Shown here: positions 34,780 to 42,877 of the stretch, in pieces | Layout: every line of letters begins with the position of its first letter | Numbering within the stretch: position 1 is the first letter of the stretch | Assembly (NCBI GenBank): GCA_963760125.1 | Contig: CAVXBV010000011.1 | Span: forward strand, 1-64,000 | Length of the DNA: 64,000 nucleotides | From: RYN-111 sp963760125 | Lineage (GTDB): Bacteria; Actinomycetota; Actinomycetes; Mycobacteriales; SCTD01 | Direction: 5' to 3' | Position numbers and translations under genes: made by a program | Notes under the pieces: generated by a model | What the model was told of the DNA's origin: nothing | Seen by the model: only the letters and a program-made list of their open reading frames with translations | Database searches by the model: none

Positions 34780-35744
34780 GGCGAGACCCCCAACCGGTCG
34801 GCGAGCTCACGCAGGAACTCCTGAGCGTCGGTGACCAGGCCGAGGTCGGCCATGGCGGTCATCGGGCAGGACGCGTCGGTGTTCACGCTGACGACGTGCC
34901 GCGGGTTCCCCAGACCACCGGTGTGCTGGGCCGCCCCGGCGACACCGAGGGCGAGGTAGAGCTCCGGGCTGATGGTCACTCCGGTCGTCCCGATCTGCCG
35001 GTCGTGAGGGACGTGACCGGCGTCGGTGAGCACCCTGGTGGCCCCGGTGCTGGCCCCGATGCGGGTCGAGACGGCCGCCAGCAGGGACAGCACCGTTTCG
35101 GCCTGCTCGTCCTGGTGCACCAGCCCGGCCCCCGCCCCGACCACCCGACGCGCCTCGGCGAGGTCCATCGTCGCGGGGTCGGGCTCGAGGACGGCGAGGC
35201 GCTGCGCGTCGACGCCGGGTGCCACGTCCAGGTGCACCTCGAACACCTCGCCGTTGCTGGCGGGAAGCGGGCTGCGGGCGCCGGGGACCAGGGTCACGAC
35301 GCACGGGCCGTCGCAGCGCACGTCGATCTCCAGGCGGCTGTCGAGCCGGTGCAGCGAGGCCGTCGTGCCCTCCTCGTCGACGACGACCGTGCCGGCCCAC
35401 GCCAGCAGGGGACGGTCCAGCGCCGCGGCGAGCCGGGGCGCGAAGTCGCGCCCGTCCGGGCTCGCGGGCAGCACCAGGGTGCGGACCTGCTCGACGAGCG
35501 GGACGAGCGCCCGCGCCAGCCCGTCCGGTGCGGCGTCGGTGGTCTCGGCGTGCCAGGCGCGCGGCGCACCGAGCTCGGCCGCAGCGTCCGCCGTCCCGGA
35601 GCCGAGCAGCAGCACGCGGCCCCCGGCCTCGGCCACGACCTCCTGGGCACCGCGCGGCAGGACGCCTGCTCGGACGATCACGACGGCGAGCCGGCTGAGC
35701 TCGAGCGGCTCGACCAGCGTCGTCCCGAGATGGGTGCTGGTCAC
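34776..35744 (-). CDS. Mycofactocin-associated ETF alpha subunit
   Basis: 322 aa. The C-terminal FAD domain is clear: RQIGTTGVTISPELYLALGV, then AAQHTGGLGNPRHVVSVNTD and SCPMTAMADLGLVTDAQEFL. This is the ETF-alpha signature with the Arg-Gln and Ser/Thr FAD contacts. The N-terminal half (RVLLLGSGTADAAAELGAPR) is divergent. It pairs with the beta subunit two genes downstream; start overlaps the OYE2 stop as ATGA. Electron donors might be the two OYE/FadH-type enzymes just upstream. Confidence 0.88.
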   Translation of the reverse strand: MTSTHLGTTLVEPLELSRLAVVIVRAGVLPRGAQEVVAEAGGRVLLLGSGTADAAAELGAPRAWHAETTDAAPDGLARALVPLVEQVRTLVLPASPDGRDFAPRLAAALDRPLLAWAGTVVVDEEGTTASLHRLDSRLEIDVRCDGPCVVTLVPGARSPLPASNGEVFEVHLDVAPGVDAQRLAVLEPDPATMDLAEARRVVGAGAGLVHQDEQAETVLSLLAAVSTRIGASTGATRVLTDAGHVPHDRQIGTTGVTISPELYLALGVAGAAQHTGGLGNPRHVVSVNTDASCPMTAMADLGLVTDAQEFLRELADRLGVSP

Positions 35745-37696
35745 AGGGAGATCGCCACCCGGTGGCCCTCGATGACGGCGGCGTGCGCCCGGCGCGGGGC
35801 GAGGCAGTCCCCGATGCGGTGCACGGGGAACGGTGCGCCCTTCAACTGCTGCCAGAGCGCGTCGTCGGCCCGCTGCTGCACCGCGCAGACGACCCAGTCG
35901 ACCGTGCGCGTCACGTCGGTGCCGGTGGTGTGCTGCTGCAGGGTCACCGTGACGCGGTCCCGGTCGGCCGGGGCCGCGCCCATGGGCACGACGTCGGTGG
36001 TCTGGAGGATCCCCTTGGCACCGGCCTTCACGTTCCAGGTCTCGAGGTCGAGGGTGATGCCGAGGTCCTGGCCCACCACCATGCCGGGCGTCGCGACCTC
36101 GACGTCGCAGCCTCGGTCGGCCAGCAGCTCAGCCACCGAGGTCGCCTGGTGGAAGCCGAGCTCGTCCACGAGCAGGACCCGCCCGGTCGGCGTGGCCCGA
36201 CCCTCCAGGACGTCGCGGACGTCCACGATGCGGGCCAGGTCGCCGGCCCACCACGGCCGGGCGGGAACGGCGCCGGTGGCCAGCACGACGACGTCCGGCG
36301 CCTCGGCCCGCAGCAGGTCGGCGGTCGCGTCGTACGCCGTCTTGACGTCGACCCCGGCGCGCTGCGCGGCCGCCACGAGGTTGCGGGTGATGTCGAGGAA
36401 CTCAGCCCTGGACGGGACGGAGGCGGCGACCGGCACCTGGCCACCCAGCCGGTCGGCGCGCTCGAAGAGCGTGACGTGGTGACCGCGCTCGGCCGCCGTG
36501 ACGGCCGCCTGCAGTCCAGCCGGTCCGCCCCCGACGACGAGCACCCGCTGAGATCGCCTGGTGGGTAAGGGAAGAGCAACGGCTTCCTGGCCAGTGCGCG
36601 GGTTCTCGATGCAGCCCAGCCAGCGGTTGAGCCCCATCCGTCCGACGCACTCCTGGTTGCACGACAGGCAGGTCCGGATGTCGGCCGCCGCGCCGGAGCG
36701 GGCCTTGCGCACGAAGTCAGGGTCCGCGATCTGGCCACGCACGACGCCGATGAGATCGGCCTGCCCGGCCTGCAGGGCCCGGTCCGCCTGCAAAGGGTCC
36801 TTGAACCGGCCCACCCCGACGACCGGGATCGAGACGGCCTCGCGGATCGCCGACGGGATGAACATCGCGTAGCCCGGCGGGACCTGCATCGACGCCTCGA
36901 TCATGTACAGCGTCGCGGTCGCCACCCCGATCGAGGTGTTGATGTAGTCGACCTGACCCGTCGCCTCGACCAGCCGCGCGACGGCCACGGCCTCGTCGAT
37001 CGTGGTGCCGTTCTCGATGAGCTCGTCGCCGCAGAGCCGCACCCCGAGGGCCTTGTCGGGACCGAGGACCGCGCGCACCGCGGCCACGATCTCGAGCAGC
37101 AGCCGCGCCCGGTTGGCCAGCGGTCCGCCGTACACGTCGGTGCGGTAGTTGGTCGCCGGGGACAGGAAGCCGCGGACGATGCTCGAGTGGCTGCACTGCA
37201 GCTCCACCCCGTCAAAGCCGCCCGCGACGCAGTGCTCCGCCACCAGGGCGTACCCGTCCACCACAGAGCGGATCTCCTGCAGCTCCAGGGCTTTGGGTAC
37301 CTCGCGGAACAACGGGTCGGGAACGGCGCTCGGCGCCCACACGGGCAGGCGGCTGTACATCGAGCTGGCCTGGCCGCCGTTGTGGTTGAGCTGGGCGAGG
37401 ATCGGCACGCCGTGCGCGTGGACGGCGTCGGTGATCCGCCGGTAGCCCGGGATCACCGAGGGGGAGAAGCCGTGCATGAGCTTCTCGTACGGCCAGTCGG
37501 TGACGTGGGTGCTGTGCTCCTCGGTGATGATCAGCCCGGCCCCGCCGGCGGCCCGGGCGGCGTAGTAGGCAGCGTGCTGCTCGGTCGGCATCCCCCCGAC
37601 GGCGTAGTTGGTGAGGTGGGCGCTGAACACGACGCGGTTCTTCACCGTCAGCGGGCCGATCCGCAACGGCGACAGCAGGTGGGTGTAGCGACTCAC
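35741..37696 (-). CDS. Mycofactocin-system FadH/OYE family oxidoreductase 2
   Basis: 651 aa from GTG 37696 (start overlaps the OYE1 stop as GTGA). Residues 1-335 form an FMN-binding TIM barrel of the old-yellow-enzyme/FadH class (ILAQLNHNGGQASS, SPATNYRTDVYGG). A [4Fe-4S] motif CLSCNQECVGRMGLNRWLGC (C-x2-C-x3-C-x11-C) follows, then an FAD/NAD(P) reductase half (VLVVGGGPAGLQAAVTAAER). This is the 2,4-dienoyl-CoA reductase architecture. Members next to mycofactocin genes are a named subfamily, but their substrate has not, to my knowledge, been established. It may act on mycofactocin or on a pathway substrate. Confidence 0.9.
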   Translation of the reverse strand: MSRYTHLLSPLRIGPLTVKNRVVFSAHLTNYAVGGMPTEQHAAYYAARAAGGAGLIITEEHSTHVTDWPYEKLMHGFSPSVIPGYRRITDAVHAHGVPILAQLNHNGGQASSMYSRLPVWAPSAVPDPLFREVPKALELQEIRSVVDGYALVAEHCVAGGFDGVELQCSHSSIVRGFLSPATNYRTDVYGGPLANRARLLLEIVAAVRAVLGPDKALGVRLCGDELIENGTTIDEAVAVARLVEATGQVDYINTSIGVATATLYMIEASMQVPPGYAMFIPSAIREAVSIPVVGVGRFKDPLQADRALQAGQADLIGVVRGQIADPDFVRKARSGAAADIRTCLSCNQECVGRMGLNRWLGCIENPRTGQEAVALPLPTRRSQRVLVVGGGPAGLQAAVTAAERGHHVTLFERADRLGGQVPVAASVPSRAEFLDITRNLVAAAQRAGVDVKTAYDATADLLRAEAPDVVVLATGAVPARPWWAGDLARIVDVRDVLEGRATPTGRVLLVDELGFHQATSVAELLADRGCDVEVATPGMVVGQDLGITLDLETWNVKAGAKGILQTTDVVPMGAAPADRDRVTVTLQQHTTGTDVTRTVDWVVCAVQQRADDALWQQLKGAPFPVHRIGDCLAPRRAHAAVIEGHRVAISL

Positions 37697-39550
37697 GCGA
37701 GCACCCGGTCCACCAGGTCCAGGGCCACCCGGCGGCCCTCGAGGACGGCCTCGAGGACGGTGCGCGGGGCGACGGCGTCCCCGGCCCGCAGGGTGCCGGC
37801 GGCGTACAGGTCGTCGTTCGGCAGGCGGTGTCCGCAGTCGACGACCACGTCCGCCGGGACCCGGCGCTGCTCGCCGGTCCACACGTCCTCGAGGACCGCG
37901 ACCCCGTCGGCGTGGCTGCGCAGCAAGGACTTCAGCTCCCGCGTCGCGCCCACTCGCTGCAGCCGCGTGTTGCAGTCCGCCAGGTCACCGGTGAGCGAGA
38001 GCAGGGTGCCGACGATCGGGTCCTGCGTGACGATGCGCACCTCCCGCCCCTCGGCCGCGAGCTTCTCCGCGAGGCTGACACCGATCGGCCCGCCGGTCGG
38101 GTCGTGGACCAGCACGCTGCCGTCCGGGAGGTCGCCGCGCAGGGCCGGACGCACGTCCACCCAGCCGTGCGGGCGCTGCCGGGAGCCGGTCGCGAGGACC
38201 ACCTCACCGGCCGGGAGGTCGGTGATCGGCGAGTCCGTGCGCAGGTCGACGCCGAGGTCGCGGCACTGCTGCACGAGCCAGTCGGTCAGGTCGGTCAGTC
38301 GGGCGCGCCCGGCGCCGAGGGCCGCGTCCGGAACGGCCCCGCCGAGGACGCTCGTCGCCTCGTGCACGGTGACCTGGACGCCGTACGACGCGAGGACCCG
38401 CGCGCACTCCAGCCCCGCGGGGCCGGCCCCGATCACCGTCACCCCACGCCCCCCGGTGCTCGCCGCAGGGGCCTGGACGGCGGGCTCGCGGGTCTCGTGA
38501 CCCGACCGCGGCTCGCCGATGCAGGACACGATCGGGTTGCGGGCGTCCCGCACCCGGCAGGCCTGGTTGCACAGCACGCACGGCCGGGGCGCGCGACCCG
38601 CACGCACCGCGGCGACCAGCGACGGGTCAGCGATCTGCGCGCGCGTCATCTCGACCAGGTCGCACACTCCGTCGGCCAGCGCCGCCTGCGCGAACGCGGC
38701 GGTGACCACCGATCCCTGCAGCACCACCGGGCAGGTCGCGACGGCACGCACGGAGGCGCAGAGGTCGCGGTTGAACCCCTCGGGCGCGTGGGAGTCCGGG
38801 CGGTAGGCCGACCCGGCGAACGGTCCCGCGCGCACCACGGTGAGCAGGTCGACGTCGAGCGCGGGGACGAGGGCAAGGGCGTGCTCGGGGGTGACCCCGG
38901 CCCACGGGGCGAGCTCGTCGCAGGACAGCCGCAGCGCGACGATCCCGTCGCCGACGACAGCGCGGACCGCGGCGACGACCTCGCGCAGCAGCAGCGCCTT
39001 GTCCTCGCCGTAGGGGTCGCGCGCGCTGGTTGGTCACGCCGGAGAGGAACTGCCGCAGCAGGGACCGGTCACCGGCCTCGATCTCCACCCCGGCGCAGCC
39101 GGACCCCATCGCGAGAGCGGCCGCGGAGGCGAAACCTGCTGTCAGCTCGGCGATCTCCTCGGGCTCCATCACTTGGGGGAGCTCCCGCGAGACGGCATCG
39201 GCCACCGGGGAGGGTGCCCACAAGGTGCGCTGGGAGTTCGCCGACGAGCCCTGGCCGCCGGTGTGGCCCAGCGAGGCCAGCACCACCGCCGGCCCGCAGG
39301 CGTCGACCACCGCCCGCCACCCGGGACCGCAGTCCGCGGCGAGCGGGGCCCGCTCGTACGGCCAGTCGCTCTCGTGGACCGAGGCCGTCTCGGTGACGAC
39401 CACGCCGCACCCGCCGGCAGCGCGCGCGGCGTAGTAGGCCACGTGCCGGTCGGAGAAGGCGCGGCCGTTCCCGAGGTTGGTCTCGTGCGGCCCGAAGACC
39501 ACGCGCGAGGGAGCCGTGCGGCCCCCCACCGCGAACGGGGAGGTGAGCAT
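37693..39550 (-). pseudogene. Mycofactocin-system FadH/OYE family oxidoreductase 1, single frameshift
   Basis: About 618 aa once repaired, from ATG 39550 (MLTSPFAVGGRTAPSRVVFG). Same architecture as OYE2: TIM barrel (VLASLGHTGGQGSSANSQRT, LSGVTNQR), the [4Fe-4S] motif CVLCNQACRVRDARNPIVSC with perfect FadH spacing, and an FAD/NAD(P) domain (GVTVIGAGPAGLECARVLAS). The frame breaks inside CGCGCGCG at about 39018-39026. Removing one base restores TNQRADPYGEDKALLLREVV and joins the two intact halves. All catalytic parts survive, so a sequencing error or a very recent mutation is more likely than decay. If real, the enzyme is split after about 178 residues. Confidence 0.85.
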
Positions 39551-39581
39551 CAGTGGCCCAGCCGGGTCAGGGGCTCGGGCA

Positions 39582-40787
39582 TCAGACCGACAGCCCGGCC
39601 AGCGGGCTCTCGTCGCACGCGCTCGACAGGCCGGCGTCCGGCCGGCGCACCGACAGCGTGAGGGGGACCGGCCCACGTCCCGCGCGCATGCCGGCGGCCG
39701 CGGCCGGGCTGTGCGAGTGGTCCCCCGTCGGCTTCGGGACCGCGCCCGCGACCGCTGCGAGAGCGAGCTCGCCGTACCCCTGCACGCACTCCGGGTCGGG
39801 GCCGTCGAGCGGCAGGCCGGTGAAGAACTTCGCCGCCATGCACCCGCCCTGGCACGAGTCGTAGTGGGCGCACGACGCGCACGCCCCGCCGGTCTGCGGG
39901 AGGCGGAGCTCGGTGAACAGCTCGGAGTGCTGCCAGACCTCCTGGAAGCCGCCGGTGCTGCGGACGTTCCCGGCGAGGAACGCGTCGTGGATGGCGAACG
40001 GGCAGGCGTAGACGTCACCGACCGGGTCGATCAGGCACACGACGCGGCCGGCGCCGCACAGGTTGAGGCCGGGCAGCGCGTCCCCGAAGGCCGACAGGTG
40101 GAAGAACGAGTCGCCCGTCAGCACGCCCTCGCCGTGCGCGACGAGCCAGTCGTAGAGCTCGCGCTGCTGGGCCATCGTCGGGTGCAGGTCGTCCCAGACG
40201 TCCGCGCCACGGCCACTCGGGCGCAGGCGGGTCAGCCGCAGCGTCGCGCCGAAGCGGTCGGCGAGGGCCTTGAACTCGTCGAGCTGACTGATGTTGTGCC
40301 GGGTGCAGACGACGCTGATCTTGCTGTCCCGGAACCCGGCGTCCGCCAGGTGCTGCAGCGCCGTGACCGCCATGTCGAAGGACCCCGCACCGCGGACGGC
40401 GTCGTTGACCTCAGCGGTCGCGCCGTCGAGCGAGATCTGCACGTCGACGTAGTCGCTGGCGGCCAGCCGAGCGGCTGCGGCGGCGTCGATCCGCACGCCG
40501 TTGGTGGAGAACTTCACCCCCACCTGGTGGTCGGTGGCGTAGTCGACGAGCTCCCAGAAGTCCGAGCGCACGGTGGGCTCGCCGCCGCCGATGTTGACGT
40601 AGAACACCTGCATCCGCTGCAGCTCGTCGATGACGGCCTTGCACTCCTCGGTGCTCAGCTCGCGGGGGTCGCGGCGCCCGCTGCTCGACAGGCAGTGGGT
40701 GCACGCCAGGTTGCAGGCGTAGGTGAGCTCCCACGTCAGGCAGATGGGGGCGTCGAGCCCGGTGGCGAAGTGGTCGACCAGCTTCAT
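39582..40787 (-). CDS. mftC: Mycofactocin radical SAM maturase MftC
   Basis: 401 aa. The radical SAM site CNLACTHC (CxxxCxxC, near residue 27) follows LTWELTYA. GGGEP and the SPASM domain follow, with CGAGRVVC, a DVYACPF stretch, and CASCAHYDSCQGGC then PECVQGYG binding auxiliary clusters. MftC oxidatively decarboxylates the C-terminal Tyr of MftA and forms a C-C bond to the preceding Val. Start overlaps the mftB stop as ATGA, fitting the need for the MftB chaperone. Length and residues look intact. Confidence 0.96.
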   Translation of the reverse strand: MKLVDHFATGLDAPICLTWELTYACNLACTHCLSSSGRRDPRELSTEECKAVIDELQRMQVFYVNIGGGEPTVRSDFWELVDYATDHQVGVKFSTNGVRIDAAAAARLAASDYVDVQISLDGATAEVNDAVRGAGSFDMAVTALQHLADAGFRDSKISVVCTRHNISQLDEFKALADRFGATLRLTRLRPSGRGADVWDDLHPTMAQQRELYDWLVAHGEGVLTGDSFFHLSAFGDALPGLNLCGAGRVVCLIDPVGDVYACPFAIHDAFLAGNVRSTGGFQEVWQHSELFTELRLPQTGGACASCAHYDSCQGGCMAAKFFTGLPLDGPDPECVQGYGELALAAVAGAVPKPTGDHSHSPAAAAGMRAGRGPVPLTLSVRRPDAGLSSACDESPLAGLSV

Positions 40788-41017
40788 ACGAGCATTCCGG
40801 TCTTCTCGAGGGTGCCGAGCGCCGCCCGGAAGGACGCCTGCTCGGCAGCGGGGATGTCGACGAGGGCGTCGTCCAGCGACGTGGCCCCGTCCAGGCGGCG
40901 GACGACGTCGAGCAGCCGCCGGTCCTTGAGGAACGACAGGCGGCGCGTACCGAAGTGGTAGAGCAGCGCGCCGAACGGCTCGGGACGGACCGACACCTTC
41001 GGGTGCAGGCTCAGCAT
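40784..41017 (-). CDS. mftB: Mycofactocin peptide chaperone MftB
   Basis: 77 aa, a PqqD-like RiPP recognition element. VRPEPFGALLYHFGTRRLSF and the helical segment VVRRLDGATSLDDALVDIPA are typical of MftB. It binds the MftA leader and presents it to MftC. It starts 7 bp after the mftA stop and overlaps mftC. Confidence 0.94.
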   Translation of the reverse strand: MLSLHPKVSVRPEPFGALLYHFGTRRLSFLKDRRLLDVVRRLDGATSLDDALVDIPAAEQASFRAALGTLEKTGMLV

Positions 41018-41024
41018 CAGCGGG

Positions 41025-41141
41025 TTAGTAGACGCCGCACATGCCGTCGATGGAGACGTCCTCGACCAGCAGGTCCTCGGTGACGACCTCCTCGACGGTC
41101 GGGACGTCCGCGTCGACAGCAGTGGTGGTGGGGTCGCTCAT
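41025..41141 (-). CDS. mftA: Mycofactocin precursor peptide MftA
   Basis: 38 aa from ATG 41141, preceded by GAGGAG. The C-terminus is IDGMCGVY, the invariant MftA end: Val-Tyr is the residue pair modified by MftC, and MftE cleaves just before it. The N-terminal 25 residues are a Thr/Asp/Val/Glu-rich leader for MftB. A longer in-frame reading upstream (to 41822) is spurious because it runs through mftR on the other strand. It is the first gene of the operon and follows a promoter with a palindrome between -35 and -10. Confidence 0.97.
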   Translation of the reverse strand: MSDPTTTAVDADVPTVEEVVTEDLLVEDVSIDGMCGVY

Positions 41142-41187
41142 GGCAGGCTCCTCGAGGTCGGGGGTGACGGCAGTCACATCCTGTGCG

Positions 41188-41217
41188 ACGGTAACGGCAC
41201 TCAGTGCAAAAACACAA
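41188..41217 (-). promoter_or_regulatory. mftA promoter with palindromic operator
   Basis: Read on the minus strand: TTGTGT (41217-41212), an 18-bp spacer and TACCGT (41193-41188). The spacer contains GCACT-C-AGTGC (41197-41207), a perfect 5+1+5 palindrome exactly where a repressor would block polymerase. MftR, encoded divergently 22 bp away, is the obvious candidate ligand. Confidence 0.55.
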
Positions 41218-41228
41218 GGGGAGGACAC

Positions 41229-41810
41229 GTGAAACAGGGGAGACCTGCGGTGACCAGCCGTGAGGACCTCGAGGTCGTCGCCCTCCAGCTGTTCGCCGAA
41301 CGGGGTTTCGAGGCCACGACCGTGGACGACGTGGCGGAGGCGGCCGGGATCGGCCGGCGGACGTTCTTCCGCTACTTCGCGTCCAAGAACGACGTCATCT
41401 GGGGCGACTTCGACGGCGCGCTCGAGCACCTGCGGGCCCGGTTGGCCGAGGTTCCCCCCGCCACCGCCCTGGTGGACGGCCTGCGCGAGGCCGTCCTGGA
41501 GTTCAACGCCCTGCCCCCCGGTGCGGAGCGCCAGCACCGCGTCCGGATGGCCATGGTCTTGCACACCCCGGCCCTCCAGGCGCACTCGACGCTGCGGTAC
41601 GCCGGCTGGCGCGCCGTCGTGGCGGAGCACGTCGCCACGCGCACGGGCCAGGGGGCCGAGGAGTTCGGACCCCAGTTGCTCGCCCACCAACTGCTCGCGA
41701 GCTGCGTCGCGGCGTACGAGCACTGGCTGGCCCAGCCGGGCAGCGACCTCCAGGCGCTGCTGGGCGAGGCAGTCAGCACCCTGGCGCCGGGCGTACCCGT
41801 GCCGAGCTGA
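41229..41810 (+). CDS. mftR: Mycofactocin system transcriptional regulator MftR (TetR family)
   Basis: 193 aa from GTG 41229, behind AGGGGAGG. The TetR helix-turn-helix is clear: LFAERGFEATTVDDVAEAAG then GRRTFFRYFASKNDVIWGDF, the latter typical of MftR. The C-terminal half is an all-helical ligand-binding domain; acyl-CoA is a reported ligand class for MftR. It is divergent from mftA with 87 bp between, so it most likely represses the operon and itself through the palindrome there. Confidence 0.93.
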   Translation: MKQGRPAVTSREDLEVVALQLFAERGFEATTVDDVAEAAGIGRRTFFRYFASKNDVIWGDFDGALEHLRARLAEVPPATALVDGLREAVLEFNALPPGAERQHRVRMAMVLHTPALQAHSTLRYAGWRAVVAEHVATRTGQGAEEFGPQLLAHQLLASCVAAYEHWLAQPGSDLQALLGEAVSTLAPGVPVPS

Positions 41811-41868
41811 CACCAGACCCACACCTTCGAGTCATTCAGGCTTCACGTTCACCTCCCGATGATGAGGC

Positions 41869-42747
41869 GTGACCTGGACCGCGCACCGCCTCGCCGTCGT
41901 GCTCGGCCTCGCCCTGGCCGCCGCCAGCCTGGCCGTCCCGGCCGCTCTCGGCGTCCACCTTCAGGCGGCCGGCCTGGCTCAGGCCGCCCTCGGCAGCGCG
42001 CTGCTCATCGGCTGCTCCGCCCTGGCCCTCAACGGCTCCCGCACCACCCCGCTCCCCGTCCGCCGGGCCGTCCCGACCGTCCTCGCCACCACGGCGGCCA
42101 ACGCCGTCACGCCCGCAGGCGTCGGGGGGACGCTGCTGACGATGCGTGTCCACCGTCGCTCCGGTCTGTCGGCCGAGGAGGCCGCCGCGGCCGCTGGCCT
42201 GCGCACCGCCTTCGCCGCCTTGACCGCCACCTTGGCCGCCGGCCTGGCCGCGAGCACGGTCGGCACGTCCCTGCTGCCCACGCCACCGCTCGCCCTGCTG
42301 CTGGCCGTTCCCGGGGCGCTGCTGGCCGTGAGCCTGCTGCCCGTCGTGCGCACGCGGGTTCTTCCCGTCGTACGGAGGACGGCCGGGGCCGTGGGCGAGG
42401 TGCTCCGTCGCCCGCGCTGCCTGGCCTCGCTGCTGATCGGCTGCGTGGGCGTGACCGTTGCTCAGGTCCTGACCCTGCAGGGCGCCGTCGCCGCTGTCGG
42501 TGGCCACCTGCCCTGGCAGGAGCTGCTCGCCGCGCTGGTCGGCTCGGCCGCCGCCCGGTCGGCGGTCCCGTCACCCGGTGGCGTCGGTCCGATCGAGGCA
42601 GCGCTCGTCGGTGGCCTCACGGCCATGGGACTCGGGTGGGGGCCGGCCAGCGCGGCCGTCGCGATCTACCGCACGGCCGGGCACTGGCTCCCGGTCGTGG
42701 CCGGCGTGCTCAGCCTCGCCGCCCTCCGTCGCCGCCACCTGGTCTGA
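41869..42747 (+). CDS. LPG-synthase-TM/UPF0104-like membrane protein
   Basis: 292 aa with about 6-8 hydrophobic helices, a flippase-like layout. TTAANAVTPAGVGGTLLTMR and the late PSPGGVGPIEAALVGGLTAM are the two Pro-Gly motifs of the lysylphosphatidylglycerol synthase TM/UPF0104 family. Such proteins translocate or bind lipid or polyprenyl substrates. GTG 41869 is the first in-frame start. It follows mftR by 58 bp on the same strand but has no evident link to mycofactocin. Confidence 0.75.
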   Translation: MTWTAHRLAVVLGLALAAASLAVPAALGVHLQAAGLAQAALGSALLIGCSALALNGSRTTPLPVRRAVPTVLATTAANAVTPAGVGGTLLTMRVHRRSGLSAEEAAAAAGLRTAFAALTATLAAGLAASTVGTSLLPTPPLALLLAVPGALLAVSLLPVVRTRVLPVVRRTAGAVGEVLRRPRCLASLLIGCVGVTVAQVLTLQGAVAAVGGHLPWQELLAALVGSAAARSAVPSPGGVGPIEAALVGGLTAMGLGWGPASAAVAIYRTAGHWLPVVAGVLSLAALRRRHLV

Positions 42748-42877
42748 CCGCGCCAGCGAGCCGCCGCTGCCCGCGCCGGCGAGGCATAACAGCAACCGGG
42801 GTCGTCGCCGGACCGCGCAGGCAGGCGTTGTCCGCGGCCGAGCCGTCGAGCGGTGTTGCTGTTGTGCCGCAACGCCG

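Noticed and set aside
41025..41822. 265-codon minus-strand frame ending in the MftA sequence
   Set aside because: Only the last 38 codons are MftA; the rest is antisense to mftR and crosses the divergent promoter.
42788..42860. Terminator between the membrane protein and beta-lactamase-fold genes
   Set aside because: AACAGCAA and TTGCTGTT are complementary but separated by more than 50 bases, with no compact hairpin.
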